In this document: positions 7,165-16,014 of the stretch, piece after piece
Numbering within the stretch: position 1 is the stretch's first letter
Layout: every line of letters begins with the position of its first letter
Translations under genes and position numbers: made by a program
Notes under the pieces: generated by a model
Database searches by the model: none
What the model saw: only the letters and a program-made list of their open reading frames with translations
Told to the model about the DNA's origin: nothing
Assembly: GCA_902488555.1 (NCBI GenBank)
Contig: CABTWT010000006.1
Location: 1-28,192, forward strand
Direction: 5' to 3'
DNA from: an uncultured Anaerococcus sp.
GTDB taxonomy: Bacteria; Bacillota_A; Clostridia; Tissierellales; Peptoniphilaceae
DNA: 28,192 nt

Positions 7165-9491
7165 ATTAGAGCCCTATCCAACACCTCAGAAACATTGGAA
7201 ACCTCGATAAAGTTAATCTTATCCCTAATTTCCTTTGGTATATCTTCAGTATCTTTTTTATTTTTCTCGGGAATTATTACATCTCTTATCCCATAGGAGT
7301 AGGCTGCAAGGGCTTTTTCCTTTAGTCCTCCTATTGGAAGAACAGCGCCTGTTATAGTTACTTCACCAGTCATGGCTATGTTGTTTCTCACCTTTTTACC
7401 TGTTAATGAGGATACCATAGCTGTTGTCATTGTAATTCCGGCTGATGGGCCATCCTTTGGAGTTGCTCCCTCTGGTATGTGGACGTGGATGTCTTTGTTG
7501 TCATAGAATTTGCCACGAATACCGAGTTCTTTGGCATTGGATCTAATATAGGTCATAGCTGCTTGGCCTGACTCTTTCATAACGTCCCCAAGAGATCCGG
7601 TGAATTCTACACTACCCTTGCCATCCATTACATTTGCTTCAATGGTTAGCATGGTTCCGCCTACAGATGTCCAAGCAAGACCATTTACTACCCCAACCTT
7701 ATCCTCACGAGAAATATGATCATCTAAGAATCTTTCTCTTCCAAGGTACTTGCTGTAGTTTGTCATTGAAACTCTAACCTTATCTTTGCCTTCTAGAATT
7801 TCCTTTACAGCTCTTCTACAAATCTTATCAATAAGTCGCTCTAGTTCACGAACACCAGCTTCTCTAGTGTAATTTTTGATTATATGTTCTATAACTGCGT
7901 CAGAAATTGTAAGTTCGTCTTCCTTAAGGCCATTTTTCTCTAATTCTTTTTTGATTAGATATTTTTTCCCTATATTTAATTTCTCGTTCATTGTATAGCC
8001 AGATATCTCTATTATTTCTAGTCTATCATATAGGGGATCAGGAATTTCATTTGGGTCATTGGCAGTTGTTATGAAAAACACATCTGATAGGTCAAAGGGT
8101 ATATCAAGGTATCTATCGATGAATTTATCATTTTGTTCAGAATCTAGAACTTCAAGAAGTGCTGATGAAGGGTCTCCCCTAAAATCAGAACCCAATTTAT
8201 CAATCTCATCAAGCAAAAACACAGGGTTTTTGACTCCACACCTGTTGATATTGTTCATAAGTCTGCCAGCCATTGCTCCAACGTAGGTCCTTCTGTGGCC
8301 TCTAATCTCGCTTTCGTCGGTTACACCGCCAAGCCTCATAGAAACAAATTTGCGATCAAGGGCTCTTGCTATAGATTTGGCTATAGAAGTCTTTCCCACT
8401 CCTGGAGGTCCAACTAAACATATCACAGACCCTTGGTTATTTTTGTTCTTAATCCTTACAGCGATTGATTCTAATATTCTCCCTTTTACTTCCTCTAGGC
8501 CATAGTGGTCTTCGTTTAGGACTTTTTCTGCTCTTTTAATGTCTAGAAGATCCTTGGTCTTTTTTGACCATGGCAAGTTAATTGTGAAGTCAAGGTATGA
8601 ACTAATCACTCCATAATCAGGGCTCATTTCTGGTATTGTTTCCAAGCGTGATAGATCTTTTAGTAGGGATTCCTTGCTATCCTTATCAATTTTGAGTTTT
8701 TTTATTTTTTCCCTCAATTGATCAGTCTCGTTGTCAAATTCCCCTGTCGTCTCGTTTAGTTCTTTTTTTATGACGTCAATTTTTTCTCTAAGATAGTATT
8801 CTTTTTGAGATTGGTTGATATTTTCTTGAACTTCTTGATCAATTTCATTAGAAAGATTCTTTAAGTCTATTTCTTTCATAAGAATTTGATGGAGGAGGGT
8901 TAATCTTTTTTCACAATCAAGCTCTGCTAAAAGCTCATAATATTCATCTTCCCTTAAGTCTAGGTGGTAAATTATGATATCAGCCAACCTGTGAAGATTG
9001 CTAACTTCGCTTATGGAAAATACTGACTCGTCAAAAGTATTACCATCTAGTTCTACATATGTTTTGATATCTTCTATAAGTAGTTTTCTAAGAGCTTGCT
9101 TTTTCTTAGTATCTTTTTCCTTTTCTTCTATATACTCATATTCAGTGACACTTGCCCTGTAAAAGCCCTCTCCAATCTTTATTTCTTCAATCTTTGCAAT
9201 AGCCTTTGCTTGGACATAGACTCTGATATCTCCGTTTGGCAAATTAAATGATTCCTTGATACTTACAACCATACCAAAGTCGTAAAGCCCATCTGCCTTT
9301 GGGTTTTCATCAAATACATTTTTTTGATTTACTAAAAACACATCAGTACTTCTAATATTAGCATCTTCTATAGCTTTTTTGGATATAGGTCTTGCACAAT
9401 CAAAATTTAGTATAGTATTTGGATATGCCCATAGTCCCCTTAGTGGAACAAGAGGATATTCATTTGTGCTTATTTTATAAACATCGCTCAT
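7161..9491 (-). CDS. lon: ATP-dependent protease Lon (LonA type)
   Basis: 776 residues with the full LonA layout: an N-terminal substrate-binding domain (about 1-200) and coiled coil, an AAA+ module with Walker A GPPGVGKT and Walker B VFLLDEID, and a C-terminal serine-lysine protease domain with catalytic S683 in KDGPSAG and K726 in GGLKEKAL, 43 residues apart as in E. coli Lon. It degrades misfolded and regulatory proteins in the cytoplasm. Its ribosome-binding site GAGAGG lies immediately after the T run of a terminator-like hairpin (9507-9537), leaving no room for a separate promoter downstream of that hairpin, so expression probably depends on readthrough from the clp genes. It overlaps ysxC by 4 bp. 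Confidence 0.98.
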   Translation of the reverse strand: MSDVYKISTNEYPLVPLRGLWAYPNTILNFDCARPISKKAIEDANIRSTDVFLVNQKNVFDENPKADGLYDFGMVVSIKESFNLPNGDIRVYVQAKAIAKIEEIKIGEGFYRASVTEYEYIEEKEKDTKKKQALRKLLIEDIKTYVELDGNTFDESVFSISEVSNLHRLADIIIYHLDLREDEYYELLAELDCEKRLTLLHQILMKEIDLKNLSNEIDQEVQENINQSQKEYYLREKIDVIKKELNETTGEFDNETDQLREKIKKLKIDKDSKESLLKDLSRLETIPEMSPDYGVISSYLDFTINLPWSKKTKDLLDIKRAEKVLNEDHYGLEEVKGRILESIAVRIKNKNNQGSVICLVGPPGVGKTSIAKSIARALDRKFVSMRLGGVTDESEIRGHRRTYVGAMAGRLMNNINRCGVKNPVFLLDEIDKLGSDFRGDPSSALLEVLDSEQNDKFIDRYLDIPFDLSDVFFITTANDPNEIPDPLYDRLEIIEISGYTMNEKLNIGKKYLIKKELEKNGLKEDELTISDAVIEHIIKNYTREAGVRELERLIDKICRRAVKEILEGKDKVRVSMTNYSKYLGRERFLDDHISREDKVGVVNGLAWTSVGGTMLTIEANVMDGKGSVEFTGSLGDVMKESGQAAMTYIRSNAKELGIRGKFYDNKDIHVHIPEGATPKDGPSAGITMTTAMVSSLTGKKVRNNIAMTGEVTITGAVLPIGGLKEKALAAYSYGIRDVIIPEKNKKDTEDIPKEIRDKINFIEVSNVSEVLDRALI

Positions 9492-9506
9492 ATATATTTT
9501 CCTCTC

Positions 9507-9537
9507 AAAAAAGGGAATGGTAAGCCATCCCCCTTTT
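9507..9537 (-). terminator. Terminator-like hairpin between clpX and lon
   Basis: On the minus strand AAAAGGGGGATGG pairs with CCATTCCC plus T residues around a CTTA loop (about 13 pairs including two G-T), and the stem runs into TTTTTT. It begins 10 bp after the clpX stop and ends only a few bases before the lon ribosome-binding site. It looks like a partial intrinsic terminator or attenuator setting the clpX:lon ratio. Confidence 0.7.
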
Positions 9538-9547
9538 CAAATCTCTC

Positions 9548-10768
9548 TTATCTTTTCTTATATTTTAGTTTTGACTTATCGTCAATAGATTCTTTTGTAA
9601 CAATAACTTCTTTAATGTCAGTTTTTGATGGTATTTCATACATCACATCTAAAAGTAAATCTTCAAGAATAGTTCTAAGTCCACGAGCTCCAGTTTTTTG
9701 AGCTATGGCTTTTTTTGCTATCTCAATAACAGCATCATCCTTGAAAGTTAACTTGACATTATCTAATTCAAACATTTTTTGGTATTGCTTGATTAGCGAA
9801 TTTTTTGGTTCTTTTAATATTCTAACTAGGGCATCACAATCTAGGCTATCAAGTGTTACTATTATTGGAACCCTACCAATAAATTCAGGTATCAAACCAA
9901 ATTTTAATAAATCTTCGGTATTTACATCAGCTAAATTTGCCTTTTGGTCTACTGACTTGATCTCCGCACCAAAACCTATGGTCTTTTGAGCTTGCCTGCG
10001 GTTGATAATATCTTCAATACCGTCAAAGGCCCCACCAAGGATAAACAAAATATTTGATGTATCAACTTGGATATACTCTTGGCTTGGGTGTTTTCTGCCA
10101 CCTTGTGGTGGAACATTGGCAACAGTACCTTCTATTAGTTTTAGCAAGGCTTGTTGGACTCCCTCACCTGATACATCACGAGTTATGGATGGATTTTCGC
10201 TCTTACGAGTAATCTTGTCAATTTCATCTACATAGATGATCCCATGTTGGGCTTTTTCTATATCATAGTCTGCTGCTTGAATTAGCTTTAATATTATGTT
10301 TTCGACATCCTCACCAACATAACCTGCTTCTGTAAGACTTGTTGCATCTGCTATGGCAAATGGAACATTGAGCTTTCTGGCAAGGGTTTGGGCAAGAAGG
10401 GTCTTACCAGAGCCTGTAGGTCCTAGCATCAAAATATTTGACTTAGTAAGCTCGACCTCATCGTCTATATTGTTGGAACTAATGCGTTTGTAGTGGTTAT
10501 AGACAGCTACTGCCAAGGTCTTTTTTGCCTTATCTTGGCCAATAACATAATCATTTAAAAATTCATTGATTTCTGCAGGTGTGGATAGTTCAAGTTCATA
10601 GTCTTCGCCTTCTTCAGTAAATCCAACTTCATTGTTGATTATCTCAGAACAAAGGTCTATACATTCATTACAAATGTAAGCATTTGGTCCAGCTATTATT
10701 CTTTTTACTTGACTAGAATCCTTGCCACAAAATGAACATCTTATATCGTCGTTTTCAATATTTGCCAT
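9548..10768 (-). CDS. clpX: ClpX, ATPase subunit of the ClpXP protease
   Basis: 406 residues. An N-terminal zinc-binding domain has cysteines C11, C14, C33 and C36 (CSFC...CNEC). The AAA+ core follows, with Walker A GPTGSGKT (116-123), Walker [11 protein letters not shown], and the IGF loop (in [13 protein letters not shown]) that docks on ClpP. ClpX unfolds tagged substrates and feeds them to ClpP. Its ATG overlaps the clpP stop by one base (TAATG), so the two partners are translationally coupled. All key residues are present and length is normal. Confidence 0.98.
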   Translation of the reverse strand: MANIENDDIRCSFCGKDSSQVKRIIAGPNAYICNECIDLCSEIINNEVGFTEEGEDYELELSTPAEINEFLNDYVIGQDKAKKTLAVAVYNHYKRISSNNIDDEVELTKSNILMLGPTGSGKTLLAQTLARKLNVPFAIADATSLTEAGYVGEDVENIILKLIQAADYDIEKAQHGIIYVDEIDKITRKSENPSITRDVSGEGVQQALLKLIEGTVANVPPQGGRKHPSQEYIQVDTSNILFILGGAFDGIEDIINRRQAQKTIGFGAEIKSVDQKANLADVNTEDLLKFGLIPEFIGRVPIIVTLDSLDCDALVRILKEPKNSLIKQYQKMFELDNVKLTFKDDAVIEIAKKAIAQKTGARGLRTILEDLLLDVMYEIPSKTDIKEVIVTKESIDDKSKLKYKKR

Positions 10769-11367
10769 TAATCTAACTTACTTTCAATTACTTGGTCAAT
10801 TAGTCCATATTCTAGGGCTTCTTGAGCTGTCATAGCAAAATCCCTGTCAGTGTCTTTTACGATTTTTTCTAGTTTTTGACCAGTATTATCAGCCAAAATC
10901 TTGTTTAATCTTTCTTTGATTTTGATTATTTGTTCAGCTTGTATTACTATATCAGAGGCTTGACCTTGGGCACCACCAGATGGTTGGTGAATCATAATAT
11001 TTGAATTTGGCAGAGAGTATCTCTTGCCCTTTGCACCAGATGATAGTAATACTGCACCCATCGAAGCAGCCTGGCCTATACAGATAGTTGAAACATCAGG
11101 TTTGATGTAATTCATTGTATCGTAAATTGCAAGCCCACTTGTTACGACTCCACCTGGGGAGTTGATATAAAATTGGATATCCTTATCTGGATCTTCGCTT
11201 TCCAAAAATAAGAGTTGGGCGATGATGATGTCGCTCATTTGATCGTTGACTTCTCCAGATAGGAAAATAATCCTATCTTTTAGAAGTCTTGAGTATATAT
11301 CATAAGCTCTTTCGCCCTTGTTTGTTTGTTCTACTACCGTTGGAACTAGGTAATTTTTAGTATTCAT
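10768..11367 (-). CDS. clpP: ClpP, proteolytic subunit
   Basis: 199 residues. The serine protease triad is S102 (GQAASMGA), H127 (IMIHQPSGG) and D176 (TDRDF), with the 25- and 49-residue spacings seen in E. coli ClpP. It assembles a tetradecameric chamber that works with ClpX, encoded just downstream. The start ATG has AAGGAG upstream and lies 36 bp after the tig stop; that gap shows no terminator or obvious promoter, so it is likely expressed with tig. No CtsR-type tandem heptad repeat is seen here. Confidence 0.98.
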   Translation of the reverse strand: MNTKNYLVPTVVEQTNKGERAYDIYSRLLKDRIIFLSGEVNDQMSDIIIAQLLFLESEDPDKDIQFYINSPGGVVTSGLAIYDTMNYIKPDVSTICIGQAASMGAVLLSSGAKGKRYSLPNSNIMIHQPSGGAQGQASDIVIQAEQIIKIKERLNKILADNTGQKLEKIVKDTDRDFAMTAQEALEYGLIDQVIESKLD

Positions 11368-11403
11368 TACAAATCTCCTTATATATTAAGGGTTTGTGAT
11401 ATC

Positions 11404-12774
11404 TTATTTATCTTCGCTTTCTTTAGAATCTTCTTCGTGGCTGTGGTCGTGGTCTTCACCTATTGCTTTGTGGTATTCTTCGTGAGGTAGAGCTTTTGCT
11501 TTTTCTACTAAGAATTCAACAGCCTTACGTCTTCTTATATTTTCTTTTACTGTATCGTCAGATACATTTTTGCTAAAGATTTCTTTGAATTTTTCGATAT
11601 CATCAATCCCATACATCTTAGCTGATTCGTTGATTTCAGCTTCAATCTCTTCATCACTTACTTCAAAGCCTTCTTTAAGAGCAACTTCGTCTATTACAAT
11701 GTTCGCTTTTACTCTAGCTTCAGCTTGTTCTTTGTATTGGTTTCTGATTTCATTGATATCCATTTGTGTCATTTCAACATATTGAGCTAGAGAAATACCC
11801 ATTTGTTGTAATCTTTGGTCAAGATTTTGCATCTCGATATCAATTTCACTATTTACCATAGATTCTGGTGCACTTACTTCGCTTGCCTTTACTAGGGCAT
11901 CGATAGCTTGGTTTTGCATCATATTTGTTCTATAGTTTTCTTTTTCTTCTTTTAGTTTTTCTTTAAGGTCCGCTTTTAATTCATCTAGAGTTTCAAATTC
12001 TGAGATGTCCATAGCAAATTCATCGTCAATTTCTGGTAGTTCTTTTTCTGTAATAGAGTTGATTTCTACCTCAAATTTGGCATCTTTTCCTTGGAATTCT
12101 TTTGCTTGGTAATCTTTAGGGAATGTTACATTTACATCAAATTTGTCGCCAACTTTATGTCCAGCAACTTGGTCTTCGAAACCTTCGATGAATGTCTTTG
12201 AACCTAGTACTAGGTCGTAATCTTCAGCCTTGCCGCCTTCAAATCTTTCCCCATCTAGGTAGCCGTCAAAGTCGATATTTACTGTATCTCCTTCTTTAGC
12301 TTCTCTATCTTCTACTGGGATTAGTCTAGCATTTTCTTCTTGTTGTTTCTTTAATTCGTTTTCGATATCAGCATCAGTAACTTCAGCTTCAACTTCTTCT
12401 ATGATTAGATTGTCATAGCTGCCTAATACTGGATGTGGTTTTGTTTCAACATCAACTTTGAAAGTGATGTCTTTGCCTTTTTCGATATCGTCAAGGTCAA
12501 CATTTGGTTGATCAATTGGTTCAAGTTCAAGTTCTTCGATTGCTTTTTCATAAGGTTCTGGGAATACTAGTTGGATAGCTTCATCGTAGAAGATTTCTGG
12601 GCCGTACATTTTTTCTAGAACTCTTCTAGGTACGTGACCAGCTCTAAAGCCATCTAGTCTATATCTTTTCTTATTTCTGTTATAAACCTTGTTTATAGCT
12701 TTTTCAAAGTCGTCATATTTTACATCAAATTCAAATTTTGCAATATTATTTTCATGAGATTTTAATTCTGTCAT
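11404..12774 (-). CDS. tig: Trigger factor, ribosome-associated chaperone
   Basis: 456 residues, slightly longer than usual. Order of domains: ribosome-binding N-domain with the signature GFRAGHVPRRVLEKMYG (about 43-59), FKBP-type peptidyl-prolyl isomerase domain (about 155-250; GDTVNIDFDGYLDGERFEGG, FIEGFEDQVAGHKVGD), then a helical C-domain. It binds nascent chains at the ribosome exit tunnel. The last 28 residues form a His- and acid-rich tail (HDHSHEED) outside the core fold. A perfect AGGAGG precedes the ATG. The 54-bp upstream gap contains a 10-bp-arm inverted repeat and a possible promoter. It heads the tig-clpP-clpX-lon-ysxC run. Confidence 0.98.
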   Translation of the reverse strand: MTELKSHENNIAKFEFDVKYDDFEKAINKVYNRNKKRYRLDGFRAGHVPRRVLEKMYGPEIFYDEAIQLVFPEPYEKAIEELELEPIDQPNVDLDDIEKGKDITFKVDVETKPHPVLGSYDNLIIEEVEAEVTDADIENELKKQQEENARLIPVEDREAKEGDTVNIDFDGYLDGERFEGGKAEDYDLVLGSKTFIEGFEDQVAGHKVGDKFDVNVTFPKDYQAKEFQGKDAKFEVEINSITEKELPEIDDEFAMDISEFETLDELKADLKEKLKEEKENYRTNMMQNQAIDALVKASEVSAPESMVNSEIDIEMQNLDQRLQQMGISLAQYVEMTQMDINEIRNQYKEQAEARVKANIVIDEVALKEGFEVSDEEIEAEINESAKMYGIDDIEKFKEIFSKNVSDDTVKENIRRRKAVEFLVEKAKALPHEEYHKAIGEDHDHSHEEDSKESEDK

Positions 12775-12787
12775 TTATTCCTCCTGC

Positions 12788-12832
12788 TTGATAGCTACTC
12801 ATTTTGTTAATATACTTCAATTTAGCTATCAA
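12788..12832. repeat. Inverted repeat in the cca-tig intergenic region
   Basis: Perfect 10-bp arms TTGATAGCTA (12788-12797) and TAGCTATCAA (12823-12832) are separated by 25 bp. Neither side carries a T run, so it is not a standard terminator. The right arm overlaps the cca stop codon; the left arm ends just before the tig ribosome-binding site. It may be an operator around the tig promoter, or an mRNA hairpin between cca and tig. It does not match the CIRCE or CtsR consensus. Confidence 0.7.
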
Positions 12833-12836
12833 TCAA
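12809..12836 (-). promoter_or_regulatory. tig: Candidate tig promoter
   Basis: On the minus strand TTGATT (12831-12836) and TATATT (12809-12814) are 16 bp apart, with four and five of six matches. The predicted start near 12802 leaves about 28 nt of leader. The two arms of the inverted repeat cover the -35/spacer region and the initially transcribed bases. Confidence 0.4.
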
Positions 12837-14139
12837 CAATATCAAAGCTTTCTTTAAGGTAATTTATAATATCTTTTTTATTGTTGATTAGTTTCTCTTC
12901 GTAAATTAAGTTTTCTATTTCTCTTAGGGTATTCCCTAATTCTTTGCCTTCCTTAAAACCCAAGTCTTTTAGGTCATTGCCATTGATTTTAATTTCATTG
13001 CGATTCTTGGGTATATCGTCATCTTTTACCTCAGATAGTAGGCTAAGTCCCAAGTTGATATTAGAATCATCAGCATGTTTGGTCGATAGGACGTCAGCCC
13101 TTTGGAGAGCAAATAAATTTATTAGATTTTCTTCTCCAATGTTTCTAAGAAGCTTTCTAATAGATTTTTTGCTGTAGGTATTGGTATTATCCATGTGTCT
13201 TTTTACCAAGATAGATGTGTTTTCTATAAATTTTTTGGAATACTTCAATTCCTTAAGACGCCTTATCAAAAGTTCTTCTGAAAGATTCTGGTGACCAAAA
13301 AATCGGCCTTCACCATTTTCATCTATAAAAAATGTATCGATTTTACCCACATCATGATAAAGAGCTGCCATCCTTACTTCTAAGATTGGTGGAGTCTTAT
13401 CTAGGACCTTTAGGCTGTGGTTAAATACGTCATCTGCATGATGGCTTGAATGTTGGTCAAAGCCTATAGTTTTTTTGACTTCTGGAAATATAGATTCCAA
13501 CAAATTCAATTCATCCAAAATCCTTATGCCCCTTGATGGCCTTGTAGCCAACAAAATCTTGTTTACCTCATCTTGGATGCGTTCTTTTGATATATCATTA
13601 ATAGATTGACTTCTTATGGCTTCTTTTAAGTCTTTATCTATATCAAAACCAAGGACTGTTGCAAATCGAACAGCCCTCAGAGATCTTAACATATCCTCAC
13701 TTATCCTATCATAAGGATTGCCAACTGCCCTTATGATTTTATTTTCTAGGTCATCTTGACCATTAAAGGGATCTATGATGATTTCCTTTCTCTTTGCCAT
13801 AGCATTTATGGTAAAATCACGTCTTTTCAAATCCTCATAGATATCATCAGTATAATAGACAAGGCTAGGATGCCTCTTGTCATCGTAAGCATTTTCTGTT
13901 CTCATAGTAGTGATTTCATATTCACTTGAGTTTAGGATAACTTTTATGGTTCCAAATTTTTTACCTATATCGATAGTCTTGTAGTCTTTGAAAACTTCAA
14001 GAATTTCATCAGGCCTAGCTTGGCTTGTAATGTCTATGTCAAAATTATCTCGAGATAGAAGTTCATCTCTGACACATCCCCCTACAAGATAGGTTTCAAA
14101 TCCTCTTTCTTCAAGTTTATCTACGATTTCATTTGTCAT
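12829..14139 (-). CDS. cca: CCA tRNA nucleotidyltransferase with HD domain
   Basis: 436 residues of the class II poly(A) polymerase/CCA-adding family. Seen are the nucleotidyltransferase signature LVGGCVRDELL (18-28), catalytic carboxylates D34 and D36 (DNFDIDIT), RRDFTINAMA (106-115), the RNA-binding EDMLRSLRAVRFA (148-160), and a C-terminal HD domain with H262-D263 (YHDVGK). It adds or repairs the 3' CCA end of tRNA. The HD domain may give phosphohydrolase activity. From sequence alone a CCA-adding enzyme cannot be fully separated from a poly(A) polymerase, but single-copy Firmicute homologues are CCA-adding. The start overlaps the end of cdaR by 11 bp, placing it in the cdaA operon. Confidence 0.9.
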   Translation of the reverse strand: MTNEIVDKLEERGFETYLVGGCVRDELLSRDNFDIDITSQARPDEILEVFKDYKTIDIGKKFGTIKVILNSSEYEITTMRTENAYDDKRHPSLVYYTDDIYEDLKRRDFTINAMAKRKEIIIDPFNGQDDLENKIIRAVGNPYDRISEDMLRSLRAVRFATVLGFDIDKDLKEAIRSQSINDISKERIQDEVNKILLATRPSRGIRILDELNLLESIFPEVKKTIGFDQHSSHHADDVFNHSLKVLDKTPPILEVRMAALYHDVGKIDTFFIDENGEGRFFGHQNLSEELLIRRLKELKYSKKFIENTSILVKRHMDNTNTYSKKSIRKLLRNIGEENLINLFALQRADVLSTKHADDSNINLGLSLLSEVKDDDIPKNRNEIKINGNDLKDLGFKEGKELGNTLREIENLIYEEKLINNKKDIINYLKESFDIVD

Positions 14140-15103
14140 CTTCGTCTTCAGTCTTTATATCCACGCCAGCTCTTGCTTTTCTTTGAACATCTATTTTGTA
14201 AGTTACTACATCATCTCCATCGTATACTTCAACAGATTCTGGTAGCTTTAGTTTTACTTCTCCACTTTTAGATGTCTTTAGGTTAAATAGATTAATAGGC
14301 TCAGTTAAAACTTCATCTATTTCTTTGATGATCGATTCTGGTCCTTTGATTACTATAGAATCTGGAGCAGTGTATGCCTCTGTCATCTCATAGGATGGGT
14401 TTATCGAACCTGTGGCGTCGATCTTTATTGGTACTCTTTTTGTTTCAAAAACTCTAAAGGATATGTTGGCATCCTCATCAGAAATATCTAGATTGGCAAG
14501 CTTTTTGCCTGAACGATCTAGGACATTTATATTGACATTGTGGACTTGCCCATCTATAAGACTTGGATCGTCAATCTTTACTTCTGCCCTGTCCACCTTG
14601 TTTATAAGGCTGGCAGGTCCTTTTACACTTATCTCTTTGGGGTTTATTTCGTTAAGTTCTACTATTTTGCCATCTTTTATTTGATCAGATATAACATAAT
14701 TTACAGGCAATCTTTTTTCTATTACTTTTTGTATATTTAAGGTAATCTGACTTGGGTCAGCATCTTCCACATTTATGCCAGATGGTATATCTATCTTTAT
14801 ATTTAAGGATTGGACTCCTTCTTTTAGGTCAGATATGTCTACTGATGCATAAATATTTTCAGGTCTTAAATCTATAAGCTTTTCTCTGCTTCCCTTTAGC
14901 TTTAATGTAGTTGTGATGTTGTCATTATTTCCTATTATGGTGTAGCCATTTCTTTCTAGGTCATCTTGATTTTTTATGACAACTGGCACGCCCCTGTAAA
15001 CTTTATTAACATTGGGATTTGTTGAATTAGTAACATAAGTCCACATAAAAATAGCTAGCAAAATTGAAAGGATTTTTAATTTATTATCAGTCGTTTTCAT
15101 CAT
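14129..15103 (-). CDS. cdaR: YbbR-domain membrane protein CdaR, regulator of the c-di-AMP cyclase
   Basis: About 324 residues. One N-terminal transmembrane segment (ILSILLAIFMWTYVT) is followed by an extracellular part of several YbbR repeats (recognisable units such as VNKVYRGVPVVIKN, KRLPVNYVI, KRVPIKIDATG), a layout typical of CdaR. CdaR binds and modulates CdaA, encoded immediately upstream with overlapping ends. The open frame extends to an ATG at 15127, but the AAAGG ribosome-binding site lies within those codons, so the tandem ATG-ATG at 15103/15100 is preferred. The C-terminal tail is acidic and lysine-containing. Confidence 0.9.
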   Translation of the reverse strand: MMKTTDNKLKILSILLAIFMWTYVTNSTNPNVNKVYRGVPVVIKNQDDLERNGYTIIGNNDNITTTLKLKGSREKLIDLRPENIYASVDISDLKEGVQSLNIKIDIPSGINVEDADPSQITLNIQKVIEKRLPVNYVISDQIKDGKIVELNEINPKEISVKGPASLINKVDRAEVKIDDPSLIDGQVHNVNINVLDRSGKKLANLDISDEDANISFRVFETKRVPIKIDATGSINPSYEMTEAYTAPDSIVIKGPESIIKEIDEVLTEPINLFNLKTSKSGEVKLKLPESVEVYDGDDVVTYKIDVQRKARAGVDIKTEDEDDK

Positions 15104-15905
15104 TATCATCCTTTTTTTCTTGATCAATTGGTTGATAGACTAAGTCTTTTTTTAGTCTGATGCTAAGTGAATCGTCATCAAAATACCTATCTATCCTGCC
15201 ACCTTCAACAACAGAAATATTTCCTGTCTCCTCAGATACTACAAGGACTATACAATCAGACCTTTCCGATATACCAATGGCCGCTCTATGCCTGGTACCT
15301 AGTTCCTTGGAAATTGTATTTGAATTTGACAAAGGTAAATAACAAGCTGCTGCTATAATTTCATTCTCATTTATTATTACTGCACCATCGTGAAGGGGAG
15401 TATTTGGAATAAATATATTTATAAGTAGCTCACTTGATACATCGGCATGAAGCTCTGTTCCGCTTTCGACTATATCATTTAGCCCAACTTCTCTTTGGAT
15501 TACGACAAGGGCTCCAATCTTTTGGCGGGATAGGGAGCTTGCTGCTCTTACTAGTTCATCTATAGTATTTTCGTTTCTTTTCACCCTGTCTCTAGTTAGG
15601 ATAGTTCTACCACGGCCTATCCTCTCAAGGGCTGACCTTAGTTCTGGTTGGAAGACCACTATTATGAATACTAATGCCACAGTCAAAAATTGGTTCATAA
15701 CCCAACTTACTGTGTTTAAGTTTAATATATCTGCTAATGAAGCAATAATCAGCACGATAACAAGCCCATTTAAAACTTGCTCTGCCCTGGTATTTCTTAG
15801 TAGTGAAAATAGCTTATAAACAGCAAAGGCTATTATTGCAATGTCTATAATATCTGTAATTCTAATCAATAATATAGAATTAATAAAATTTGTAAGATAG
15901 TTCAT
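15087..15905 (-). CDS. cdaA: Diadenylate cyclase CdaA
   Basis: 272 residues. Three N-terminal transmembrane helices (about 17-33, 46-63, 70-86) precede a DAC domain with the active-site motifs DGA (173-175) and RHR (205-207, in GTRHRAAIG). The enzyme joins two ATP to c-di-AMP at the membrane, a messenger controlling potassium and osmolyte transport and cell-wall homeostasis. It is followed by cdaR as in most Firmicutes; however, the third usual gene, glmM, is replaced by cca. A possible promoter (15928-15956) lies just upstream, with a good GAGGGG ribosome-binding site. Confidence 0.97.
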   Translation of the reverse strand: MNYLTNFINSILLIRITDIIDIAIIAFAVYKLFSLLRNTRAEQVLNGLVIVLIIASLADILNLNTVSWVMNQFLTVALVFIIVVFQPELRSALERIGRGRTILTRDRVKRNENTIDELVRAASSLSRQKIGALVVIQREVGLNDIVESGTELHADVSSELLINIFIPNTPLHDGAVIINENEIIAAACYLPLSNSNTISKELGTRHRAAIGISERSDCIVLVVSEETGNISVVEGGRIDRYFDDDSLSIRLKKDLVYQPIDQEKKDDNDEND

Positions 15906-15927
15906 AATTCCCCTCTTTATAGTTCTA

Positions 15928-15956
15928 CTAATATGTTACTATTTTTTGCTAGTAAA
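15928..15956 (-). promoter_or_regulatory. cdaA: Candidate cdaA promoter
   Basis: On the minus strand TTTACT (15951-15956) and TATTAG (15928-15933) are separated by 17 bp, four of six matches in each. It lies between the ZIP-operon terminator and cdaA, where a promoter is expected, giving a short leader of about 16 nt. Confidence 0.4.
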
Positions 15957-15971
15957 GGGTAGTAAATGGCC

Positions 15972-16007
15972 AAAAAAAGGCCCCGACATCCTATAAGGAT
16001 TAGGGGC
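15972..16007 (-). terminator. Intrinsic terminator after the ZIP transporter gene
   Basis: On the minus strand GCCCC pairs with GGGGC and an inner ATCC pairs with GGAT around a TTAT loop; the stem is followed by CC? pairing partners and a run of seven T. It lies 7 bp after the ZIP stop codon and closes the six-gene operon from 22825. Confidence 0.9.
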
Positions 16008-16014
16008 ATAATCA

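Noticed and set aside
11368..11403. CtsR or HrcA (CIRCE) operator before clpP
   Set aside because: The 36-bp gap has neither the CtsR heptad repeats nor a CIRCE inverted repeat.
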